A stretch of DNA of 21,633 bases, taken from assembly GCA_050747825.1 (NCBI GenBank), contig JBOGJG010000248.1, forward strand, positions 1 through 21,633, in the 5' to 3' direction. Below, piece by piece: positions 7,691-13,069 of this stretch (within the stretch, counting starts at the first letter, position 1; every line of letters starts with the position of its first letter). The DNA comes from JBOGJG01 sp050747825. GTDB lineage: Bacteria; Acidobacteriota; UBA6911; RPQK01; JBOGJG01. Position numbers and translations under genes: made by a program. The notes beneath the pieces were generated by a model. The model worked only from the letters and a program-made list of their open reading frames with translations. It was not told the origin of the DNA and did no database searches.

Positions 7691-8257
7691 GTGACCGTGC
7701 CGAGACTCTTCTTGGTTTTCATCCTGCTCCTTTCCACAGCATGCGCCAGGCGAATGGAGCGGCAGATTCAGGCGACCGTAGCCAATTTCGATGGCCTGGC
7801 GCTGCCGAGAGAGAGCGTGGAAGTGCAGAGCGTGCAGGTTTTGGGAGATCACGCTGTGGCCGAAGTGGAGGTGAAGACGGCGCTCAAACTGATCAGGAAA
7901 GACGGCAACTGGCAGATCGATGAGGTCCGGCTGGGAGATCGCCGCTGGGAAAAGGCGGAGCACATATTGCGCATCTTAAACCAGGAGAGGACGGCGACTA
8001 CCCAGGAGCACTTGAATCTTTTGGTCGAGGGCATCGAACACTACAGACGCGTTCAGGGGCGCGTGCCTCAGGTGTCGGATTTTGAAGCCCTGGTCAATCA
8101 CCTGACGCCCTACTATATGGAACCCGTAGTCCGGATCGATGCCTGGTCCAATCCGTTTTCGTATGAACCTCTGGCTCCTGACCAGTACGACCTGAGGTCA
8201 GCCGGTCCGGATGGAAAGCTTCAAACACCAGACGACGTGGTTCGCGCGGAAAGATAA
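7691..8257 (+). CDS. Lipoprotein with GspG-like C-terminal segment
   Basis: A 188-residue protein starting at GTG 7691. The N-terminus is a lipoprotein signal (RLFLVFILLLSTAC, Cys18). Residues of about 25-95 look like a small alpha/beta sensor fold. The last 50 residues carry the C-terminal signature of type II secretion major pseudopilins (DAWSNPFSYEPL, YDLRSAGPDGKLQTPDDV), which in GspG forms a calcium-binding loop. The N-terminal pilin helix and its cleavage motif are missing, so it is not a pseudopilin itself. The thioredoxin gene begins 4 bp downstream, so they are probably one operon. Seen: lipobox and GspG-like tail. Inferred: periplasmic or outer-membrane location. Function unknown. 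Confidence 0.75.
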   Translation: MTVPRLFLVFILLLSTACARRMERQIQATVANFDGLALPRESVEVQSVQVLGDHAVAEVEVKTALKLIRKDGNWQIDEVRLGDRRWEKAEHILRILNQERTATTQEHLNLLVEGIEHYRRVQGRVPQVSDFEALVNHLTPYYMEPVVRIDAWSNPFSYEPLAPDQYDLRSAGPDGKLQTPDDVVRAER

Positions 8258-8261
8258 AGAG

Positions 8262-9164
8262 ATGGCAAAAAAAACATCCATCGCCCTGGGCGTTTTAAGC
8301 TTACTTTTACTTGGCCTGACCCTGGGAGTTTTCTGGAGTCTGCGGGCCAATCAGATTGAGTGGCAGACCGACTACGAGGAAGCTCTGGACCTGGCTCGCG
8401 CCAGGGAACAACATCTGATCACTTATCTCTACACGGACTGGTGCACTTACTGCAAGCAGATGGATCGAGAGACATTCAGCCAGGAATCGGTTATAGAGGC
8501 TGTGGGAGACCGTTACGTCTGGGTCAAGCTGAACGCCGAAACCAATGAGCAGGGCGTTCTTCTCAATAAGAAATTTGCCGTCACGTCTTATCCGACGCTG
8601 TTGATCATGGATTCCGCCGGAGAAGAGATCGACCGGATTGATGGATTTGTGCCTCCCGATAAATTCGCGGAAACTATTGAATACTACATCCAGAATCCCG
8701 AGTCTTTTGGCCGGCTTCGGCAGCGCGCGGAGGAAGACAGCCAGTCGGCTGACAGCCAGTCGGCTGAATTGCAGTTCAGGCTGGCAGCCGAATATCTACA
8801 GCGCCAGAATTTCACTGACGCTGAAGCAACCCTGTCTCGAATTATTGAATTTGATCCGGAGAACAACCAGGGCTTCACGGATGCCGGCTACTACTATCGC
8901 GCCTTTTGCCTGCTCTCGCAGGACAGGCCGGACCATGCGCTGGCTGATCTCCAGATTCTGGAAACTCGTTTCTCGCAGAGCAAGTTAATGGGGGACGCTG
9001 CGCTGCTGAAAGGGGAGATTTATTACTCCAGTGGAGACCGGTCAGAGGCCCGCAAAGTGCTGGCGGCCTTTGTCGCCAAATACCCCGGCCATCACTACAT
9101 TGACGAGGCCAATAAGCTCCTGGCCGAACTGGGCTCCAAACCGCCGCTGGCGGCGAGCCACTGA
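8262..9164 (+). CDS. Membrane-anchored thioredoxin-fold protein with TPR tail
   Basis: A 300-residue protein with an N-terminal membrane anchor (SIALGVLSLLLLGLTLGVFW). The thioredoxin-like domain (about residues 35-145) has redox motif Cys61-Thr-Tyr-Cys64 in YLYTDWCTYCKQMDRETF and the cis-Pro segment VTSYPTLLIM. The C-terminal 120 residues form TPR-like helices (AAEYLQRQNFTDAEATLSRI, GDAALLKGEIYYSSGDRSEARKVLAAF). The domain resembles DUF255/thioredoxin_7-type proteins acting on periplasmic disulfides. ATG 8262 is chosen over ATG 8211 because it follows AAAGAG and starts right before the anchor; the earlier codon overlaps the upstream gene. A 15-bp direct duplication (8736-8765) encodes DSQSA twice in the linker. 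Probably co-transcribed with the lipoprotein gene. Confidence 0.85.
   Translation: MAKKTSIALGVLSLLLLGLTLGVFWSLRANQIEWQTDYEEALDLARAREQHLITYLYTDWCTYCKQMDRETFSQESVIEAVGDRYVWVKLNAETNEQGVLLNKKFAVTSYPTLLIMDSAGEEIDRIDGFVPPDKFAETIEYYIQNPESFGRLRQRAEEDSQSADSQSAELQFRLAAEYLQRQNFTDAEATLSRIIEFDPENNQGFTDAGYYYRAFCLLSQDRPDHALADLQILETRFSQSKLMGDAALLKGEIYYSSGDRSEARKVLAAFVAKYPGHHYIDEANKLLAELGSKPPLAASH
8736..8765. repeat. 15-bp tandem duplication inside the thioredoxin gene
   Basis: GACAGCCAGTCGGCT occurs twice in a row, encoding DSQSA-DSQSA. It lies in the linker between the thioredoxin domain and the TPR tail and keeps the frame. Confidence 0.9.
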
Positions 9165-9175
9165 TTAGGTAGGCC

Positions 9176-9295
9176 GGTGGCGGGTGGCGGGTGGCAGTTT
9201 TGCCCTGTCATAAAATCTCGGCCGTTTCAAGCGACTGTGAAGTCGATTAGCTCAATTGACTGCCACCCGCCACCTGCCACCTGCCACCCGCCTAC
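9176..9295. repeat. Inverted pair of GTGGCRG heptamer arrays
   Basis: Three GGTGGCG/A heptamers (9176-9197) face an inverted set of about five CTGCCAC/CCGCCAC heptamers (9260-9295) across 62 bp. The first 22 bp of the arms pair with one mismatch, so the transcript can form a large GC-rich hairpin. It fills the gap between the convergent thioredoxin and ribA genes and could work as a two-way terminator, although it has no clear T-run. It is a second heptamer family, unrelated to GGTCAGY. The last bases overlap the ribA stop codon. Confidence 0.85.
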
Positions 9296-9894
9296 TCCAG
9301 CAGATGTCCCATTTTCTCTCTTTTGGTCTTGAGGTAACTCTCGGAAAGAGCCGAGGGTTTGATGACCAGGGGGACCCGTTCGAGGACTTCGATCCCTTCA
9401 TTTTCCAGGCCCTTGATCTTATGGGGATTGTTTGACATCAGGCGCACTTGGCTGATCCCGAAATATTTCAGAATTTGGGCGCAAAAGGCGTAGGAGCGCT
9501 GGTCGGCCTGAAAGCCCAACTGAACGTTGGCTTCAACTGTATCAATCCCCTGATCCTGAAGTTCGTAAGCGTGCAGCTTGTTGAGCAGGCCAATACCGCG
9601 GCCCTCCTGCAGTTGATAGAGCAGCATTCCACAGCCGGAAGCACTGATCTTCGCCAGGGCCTCTTCCAGTTGCTCGCCACAGTCGCAGCGCAGCGAGTGA
9701 AGCACGTCCCCGGTAAGACACTGGGAATGGATGCGGATCAAGGGCAGACAGCCCTCCTCCAGAGAACCTTTAGTCAGTGCCGCCGCCTCTTCCCCATCGA
9801 CATCGTTCTCAAAGCCGTAAATTTCAAACTGCCCGAAACGCGTCGGCAGGCTGGCATGGGGCACCCTGTTGCGATTTAAGCAGACTCCCAACAT
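9292..9894 (-). CDS. ribA: GTP cyclohydrolase II (riboflavin synthesis)
   Basis: A 200-residue cytosolic enzyme that opens the imidazole ring of GTP, releasing formate and pyrophosphate, as the first step to riboflavin. The zinc site is present in RIHSQCLTGDVLHSLRCDCGEQL (three Cys), followed by LYQLQEGRGIGLLNKLHAY, DTVEANVQLGF, the Arg/Tyr of DQRSY and RLMSNNPHKI. The length matches stand-alone RibA; there is no fused RibB domain and no other riboflavin gene nearby. ATG 9894 has no Shine-Dalgarno but lies 7 bp after an extended -10 box (TG-C-TATACT), so the mRNA should be leaderless. Confidence 0.95.
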   Translation of the reverse strand: MLGVCLNRNRVPHASLPTRFGQFEIYGFENDVDGEEAAALTKGSLEEGCLPLIRIHSQCLTGDVLHSLRCDCGEQLEEALAKISASGCGMLLYQLQEGRGIGLLNKLHAYELQDQGIDTVEANVQLGFQADQRSYAFCAQILKYFGISQVRLMSNNPHKIKGLENEGIEVLERVPLVIKPSALSESYLKTKREKMGHLLE

Positions 9895-9901
9895 GGGCGC
9901 C

Positions 9902-9910
9902 AGTATAGCA
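9902..9910 (-). promoter_or_regulatory. Extended -10 promoter of ribA, leaderless
   Basis: On the minus strand TGC-TATACT ends 7 bp before the ribA ATG. The transcript start should coincide with the start codon or fall a base from it. No FMN riboswitch can fit in this leader. Confidence 0.6.
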
Positions 9911-10020
9911 GCTTCCTGTCTTGTGAGGGCGATGATAGACTGGTTCTTTAGTCAAGCATAAGAATATGCCACCGTCTGTGACGGTGGTGATGTGCCCTGG
10001 GCTTTGCCCGTACTATGAGA

Positions 10021-10034
10021 GCTGACCACTGACC
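10021..10034. repeat. Two-unit heptamer fragment, inverse orientation
   Basis: GCTGACCACTGACC is the exact reverse complement of GGTCAGT-GGTCAGC, the unit of the array at 1-224. It may be a remnant or a seed of the same family. Confidence 0.6.
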
Positions 10035-10099
10035 CCGGCTCGCGGTAAAGCCATGCTCTGGCGGTGGTCGTTTACTTGCAATGTCTGACTATGCCGGCA

Positions 10100-10160
10100 G
10101 CGGCCCGGTTGAGCGCTCCAGAGAACCGCAACCGAGCCGCGACCGTGAGGGAGCGGGCCC
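10100..10160. repeat. Interspersed palindrome copy A (GAGCCGCGACCGTGAGG family), truncated
   Basis: GCGGCCCGGTTG (10100-10111) and CAACCGAGCCGC (10129-10140) pair with one mismatch around a 17-base loop. The right side then continues as GACCGTGAGGGAGCGGGCCC without its left counterpart, so the element has lost the outer part of one arm. The intact copy is at 20091-20170. Confidence 0.85.
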
Positions 10161-10195
10161 TTGCTCAGAAACCAAAAAGGGAATCAAAAGAACCC

Positions 10196-10990
10196 ATGCA
10201 ACTCCAGGTCCTGGGAGTCGGAGACGCTTTCACTTCACGCTACTACAACACGAGTTTTCTCCTCCGCTCTCGCCGCCTGTTCCTGATCGATGGGCCGCAT
10301 GCGCTTTTTCGTCTGCTGCGTGAAAGAAGAATCGAGCGCGAGAGCATCAATGATGTGATCGTCACCCATGTCCACGGAGACCACACTTCCGGGCTTGAGA
10401 CTTTGATCCTGTGGAAGAAACATGTCGAGAAGCGGCGACTGGTGGTCCACACCTCAAAGGCGGTCTTCCGAGAGCTGCGCGATCGCTTTTTCGTGGCCTT
10501 TCAACACGGGTTCACGCCTGATTTTAAGGAGATCGTCAGCTCGAAATTTGAGGATTACGTCCAGTTTTCAGAGCTAAAGACCAGCGGCCGAAACCCTCTG
10601 GACGATGATGTTTCGATCGAAGTCCGCCATAACTGGCATCCGACGCCAACTCTGGGTCTTATGATCGTTGGACCCGGCGGTTCTGTTGGAATCAGCGGAG
10701 ACACCTGCTATCGCCCTTCCCTGCTGCGCGAGCTTTTCGAGAAAGGAGAGCTGGAGCCTGAACGCTACGATAAACTGGCAGGAGACTGGCTGTGGAGCGC
10801 CGATGTCATTTATCATGAGGCCGCTCGCCAGGCGCCCACGCCTCACACTCTGGAATCCGACTTGCTGGAACTGCCTGAGGCGGTGCGCAGCAAGATTCGA
10901 CTGATTCATTATTCTGATAATTTTACCCAAGGCCCCTTGCCGCTGGCGCAGGAAGGTGAGATCATTTCAAAAATTGACTATGCAAGATAA
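10196..10990 (+). CDS. Metallo-beta-lactamase-fold hydrolase
   Basis: A 264-residue protein with the MBL metal motif H58-x-H60-x-D62-H63 (VTHVHGDHTSGLETL). Later ligands are probably SGDTCY (Asp) and LIHYSD (His near the C-terminus), and VIYHEAA is also typical. The fold and spacing resemble the RNase Z/AtsA/PhnP branch rather than antibiotic beta-lactamases. ATG 10196 is chosen: the frame is open 44 codons upstream, but that part crosses the interspersed palindrome at 10100-10160 and reads as repeat sequence. The start of the DUF4870 gene overlaps its end by 11 bp, so the two are coupled. Substrate unknown; a cyclic phosphodiester or ester is possible from family knowledge. Confidence 0.85.
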   Translation: MQLQVLGVGDAFTSRYYNTSFLLRSRRLFLIDGPHALFRLLRERRIERESINDVIVTHVHGDHTSGLETLILWKKHVEKRRLVVHTSKAVFRELRDRFFVAFQHGFTPDFKEIVSSKFEDYVQFSELKTSGRNPLDDDVSIEVRHNWHPTPTLGLMIVGPGGSVGISGDTCYRPSLLRELFEKGELEPERYDKLAGDWLWSADVIYHEAARQAPTPHTLESDLLELPEAVRSKIRLIHYSDNFTQGPLPLAQEGEIISKIDYAR

Positions 10991-11363
10991 TCTACAAAAC
11001 ACGTCGCCCCCACCACCGCCACCATCAGTTCCCCCCAGGCAGTCCCAGAATAGGACCTTGATGCTGGTCCTGAGTTATCTCGGACTCCTGGCTCTGATTC
11101 CGCTTTTGGTCGAAAAGGAGGATCCGGAGGTACAGTGGCATGCAAAAAATGGACTTGTGTTCTTCATAAGCTGGATCGCGCTGTCCATCATGCTGAGCAT
11201 GCTCTCCTACATTCCGGCCCTCGGCCCGCTGTTGGGATGTGTGATCGGCCCGATCCTGTGGCTGGGCATTCTTGCCATCCACATCATTGCCATGGTCAAG
11301 GCCATCAATGGTGAGCGCTTGCGCTTGCCTGTGATTTCCGATTTCACTGACCGCTGGCAGTAG
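10980..11363 (+). CDS. DUF4870 / Tic20-like membrane protein
   Basis: A 127-residue protein with a proline-rich cytosolic N-terminus (SPPPPPPSVPPRQ). Three membrane segments follow: LMLVLSYLGLLALIPLLV, FFISWIALSIMLSMLSYI and LLGCVIGPILWLGILAIHII. The connecting motif PEVQWHAKNGLVFF and the ending VKAINGERLRLPVI are characteristic of the DUF4870 family, whose function is unknown. ATG 10980 is used because it starts a natural N-terminus, overlaps the upstream stop by 11 bp and has AGGAAGG about 13 bp before it. A role with the upstream hydrolase is suggested only by coupling. The gene is convergent with ubiX, 15 bp away, with no terminator seen between them. Confidence 0.85.
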   Translation: MQDNLQNTSPPPPPPSVPPRQSQNRTLMLVLSYLGLLALIPLLVEKEDPEVQWHAKNGLVFFISWIALSIMLSMLSYIPALGPLLGCVIGPILWLGILAIHIIAMVKAINGERLRLPVISDFTDRWQ

Positions 11364-11378
11364 GGCAGCGACGCTCAA

Positions 11379-11945
11379 TCAGGCCGGACTTCTCCAGCGC
11401 TTGAGCCAGGGGGGGTCCAAGCCGAACAGTTCGAGTGCTCTTCCCAAACTGTGATCGATGAGGTCGCTGATGCTCTGCGGCGAGTGATAAAAGGAGGGCA
11501 CGGGCGGAGCGATAATGGCTCCCATTTCCGCCAGTTCGGCCATCCGGCGCAGATGACCCAGGTGAAGTGGTGACTCGCGGATGAGCAAAACCAGCGGCCG
11601 GCGTTCTTTCAAGGTGACGTCAGCGGCCCGCGTCAGCAGATCTTTGCTGATGGAACCGGCGATACAGGACATGGTGTTGACGGAGCAGGGAGCGACGATC
11701 ATCCCCAGGGTCGCAAACGAGCCGCTGGAGATGGCCGCGGCGATATCGTCCGGCTGGTAATACACATCAGCCAGGCCTCCGACTTCTTCCAGGCTGTGGT
11801 TCGTCTCCAGGGCAATCGTGCGCTGGGCCGAGCGGGTATGGACGAAATGCGTCTCCACTCCGGCCATGCCTTTCAACAACTCCAGCAGGCGAATCCCAAA
11901 AATGGGGGCGGATGCGCCCGAAATCCCCACCACCAGTCTTTTCAT
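11379..11945 (-). CDS. ubiX: Flavin prenyltransferase UbiX
   Basis: A 188-residue flavoprotein that attaches a dimethylallyl group to FMN, making the prenylated-FMN cofactor of UbiD-type decarboxylases. The start MKRLVVGISGASAPIFGIRLLELL is typical; the usual GASG is GASA here. SSGSF, the stretch MIVAPCSVNTMSCIAGSISKDLL, then TRAADVTLKERRPLVLLIRESPLH and the ending HSLGRALELFGL all match the family. No ubiD lies in the window, so the client enzyme is elsewhere. The gene is divergent from the AbrB gene over 125 bp. GATAAT lies 2 bp before the ATG, too close to be its -10; its promoter is not resolved. Confidence 0.93.
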   Translation of the reverse strand: MKRLVVGISGASAPIFGIRLLELLKGMAGVETHFVHTRSAQRTIALETNHSLEEVGGLADVYYQPDDIAAAISSGSFATLGMIVAPCSVNTMSCIAGSISKDLLTRAADVTLKERRPLVLLIRESPLHLGHLRRMAELAEMGAIIAPPVPSFYHSPQSISDLIDHSLGRALELFGLDPPWLKRWRSPA

Positions 11946-11992
11946 CCATTATCAGGTTACCCCCCGCGAGTTGTGGCCGCAAGAAATTGTAC

Positions 11993-12021
11993 TTGCATCA
12001 AGATAAGATATTACTTATAAT
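11993..12021 (+). promoter_or_regulatory. Sigma-70 promoter of the AbrB-arsM unit
   Basis: TTGCAT (11993-11998), a 17-bp spacer and a perfect TATAAT (12016-12021). It predicts a start near 12028, ahead of a palindrome and a strong Shine-Dalgarno sequence. Confidence 0.7.
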
Positions 12022-12031
12022 TCAGGTTATT

Positions 12032-12043
12032 CTGATTAATCAG
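12032..12043. promoter_or_regulatory. Putative operator, perfect 12-bp palindrome
   Basis: CTGATTAATCAG is self-complementary and lies just downstream of the expected transcript start, between the promoter and the Shine-Dalgarno sequence. A repressor bound here would block transcription. AbrB-type autoregulation or an ArsR-type arsenic repressor are both possible; neither is shown. Confidence 0.45.
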
Positions 12044-12070
12044 TAAAATATGAAAAGGAGGAACGAAACA

Positions 12071-12310
12071 ATGACGAGCAAGATTGGGTGCTGGAATGTA
12101 GACGCTATGGTGAACGTCGATGAGCGAGGGCAAATGGTTCTGCCCAAGGAAATTCGCGAAAGGGCGAAGATCAAGGCCAACGACAAGCTGGCGCTGATGA
12201 GCTGTGAAAAAGACGGCGAAATCTGCTGCATCACGCTTATTAAAACCGACGATTTGGTCCTGATGGCTAAAAGCCTGCTTGGACCGGTCATGAAAGATCT
12301 GATCGAATAA
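12071..12310 (+). CDS. AbrB/MazE/SpoVT-type regulator, cysteine-containing (HgcC-like)
   Basis: A 79-residue swapped-hairpin DNA-binding protein. The core MVNVDERGQMVLPKEIRERAKIKANDKLALM is the AbrB/SpoVT fold. It has Cys7, Cys45 and the pair Cys52-Cys53, which could bind arsenite or another soft metal. The C-terminus LLGPVMKDLIE is typical of the subgroup named HgcC-like, often next to arsM or hgcAB; this is from memory and not checked. ATG 12071 follows AAGGAGG (12055-12061) at 9 bp; ATG 12050 is rejected because the Shine-Dalgarno lies inside that extension. It heads a unit with the broken arsM, 15 bp downstream, and is itself intact. A palindromic operator candidate lies upstream. Confidence 0.85.
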   Translation: MTSKIGCWNVDAMVNVDERGQMVLPKEIRERAKIKANDKLALMSCEKDGEICCITLIKTDDLVLMAKSLLGPVMKDLIE

Positions 12311-12325
12311 TTGGAGGCACAAGAT

Positions 12326-13013
12326 ATGACAACGCAGCAATTGAAACAGAGCCGCGACCGTCAGGAAGCGGCCACGAAGGATCAACAAATTCGAAATGCC
12401 GTACGCGACAACTAGGGCAAAATAGCCCGCCAGGGCACTTCCTGCGGCCCTCCGGGGTCCTGCGGCTGCGACGGCGGCGATCTGGCATATACCACCAGCC
12501 TCAAAGTCGGCTATGAGGAAAACGAGCTGCAGTCCATCCCCGAGGGCGCGAATCTGGGACTCGGCTGCGGAACCCCGGTTGCTCTGGCCTCTTTAAAGGA
12601 AGGGGAAACGGTGTTGGACCTCGGCTCGGGCGGAGGCCTGGATTGCTTCCTGGCGGCTCACAAGGTGGGCGCCGCCGGGCGGGTGGTCGGCGTCGATATG
12701 ACACCCGAGATGGTGGAGAAAGCGCGCACCAACGTTCAAAAAGGGGGCTTCACCAACGTAGAATTCCGCCAGGGGGAGATCGAAAGTCTTCCGGTCGCCG
12801 TTTTCCAGGAATCCTTTCGGGTTCTCAAGTGTGGCCCATGCTATCCCGAAGCAGCGTTATCTCGAGATAATTCAGGCCGCCGGCTTCGCCGGCATCCGGA
12901 TCGTCCATGAGGCGCCCTATGTTGTTGAAGACGGCCTAATGAAGGTCATCAAGCAACTGGCCGGCTGGGTTTTGAGCGTCAAGGCCCTCGCCCTCAAACC
13001 GGCAGCCGGCTAG
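12326..13013 (+). pseudogene. arsM: Arsenite S-adenosylmethyltransferase, decayed
   Basis: The remains of ArsM, which methylates arsenite with SAM. Recognisable parts: start MTTQQLKQ with GGAGG upstream; GKIARQGTSCGPPGSCGCDGG; EGANLGLGCGTPVALASLKEGE; SAM motif VLDLGSGGGLDCFLAAHKVG; GVDMTPEMVEKAR; and a C-terminal piece in another frame (VAHAIPKQRYLEIIQAAGF to the stop at 13013). Lesions: repeat-derived codons after LKQ (12349-12373); TAG at codon 30 (12413-12415) where Tyr is expected (DN-Y-GKIA); about 20 codons lost after LPVA near 12800, including the usual NCV-NL cysteine region; and a second loss of about 30 codons after FRVLK near 12830 that shifts the frame. Deletion sizes are estimated from memory of the family. 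A working enzyme is very unlikely. Confidence 0.92.
12349..12373. repeat. Interspersed repeat copy C inside the arsM remnant
   Basis: GAGCCGCGACCGTCAGGAAGCGGCC matches the GAGCCGCGACCGTGAGG element at 10136-10159 except for three bases. It occupies the place where intact ArsM continues from the N-terminal helix to VRDNYGKIA and adds about 16 unexpected residues. On the minus strand it reads WPLPDGRGSV. Only one arm is present. Confidence 0.75.
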
Positions 13014-13061
13014 CCACGGATGACACAGATTAGTCGGCATCAACCCGTGAAATCCGTGGCT
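13012..13061. repeat. Palindromic repeat between arsM remnant and CAP gene
   Basis: AGCCACGGAT (13012-13021) and ATCCGTGGCT (13052-13061) are perfect 10-bp inverted arms around 30 bp. GATGACACAGATT inside resembles a widely dispersed bacterial repeat (from memory). It starts within the last codon of the arsM remnant and ends 8 bp before the CAP stop codon, so it separates the convergent genes. Confidence 0.75.
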
Positions 13062-13069
13062 CAATATAC

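Larger units (their letters stand above)
9911..10195. other. Intergenic mosaic of small repeats
   Basis: The gap between ribA and the hydrolase gene contains a perfect 8-bp stem with a TGT loop (CCACCGTC/GACGGTGG, 9969-9987), an inverse two-unit fragment of the left-edge heptamer array (10021-10034), a GGCGGTGGTCGTTTAC segment (10054-10069) related in inverse orientation to 20056-20075, and a truncated GAGCCGCGACCGTGAGG hairpin (10100-10160). No convincing gene, promoter or terminator with a T-run was seen. Confidence 0.65.

Noticed and set aside
7664..7963. 100-codon N-terminal extension of RecG
   Set aside because: RecG begins naturally at MGSLRLDTPIQYVKGVG; the extension is antisense to the lipoprotein gene and has no RecG similarity.
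9895..9960. FMN riboswitch upstream of ribA
   Set aside because: The predicted transcript is leaderless, and no conserved FMN-aptamer segments were seen.
12050..12070. ATG 12050 as start of the AbrB protein
   Set aside because: The AAGGAGG Shine-Dalgarno lies inside this stretch and is correctly spaced for ATG 12071.
12413..12415. TAG in arsM read as pyrrolysine or by suppression
   Set aside because: The gene also has two internal losses and a frameshift, so recoding would not restore a protein; the expected residue is an ordinary Tyr.
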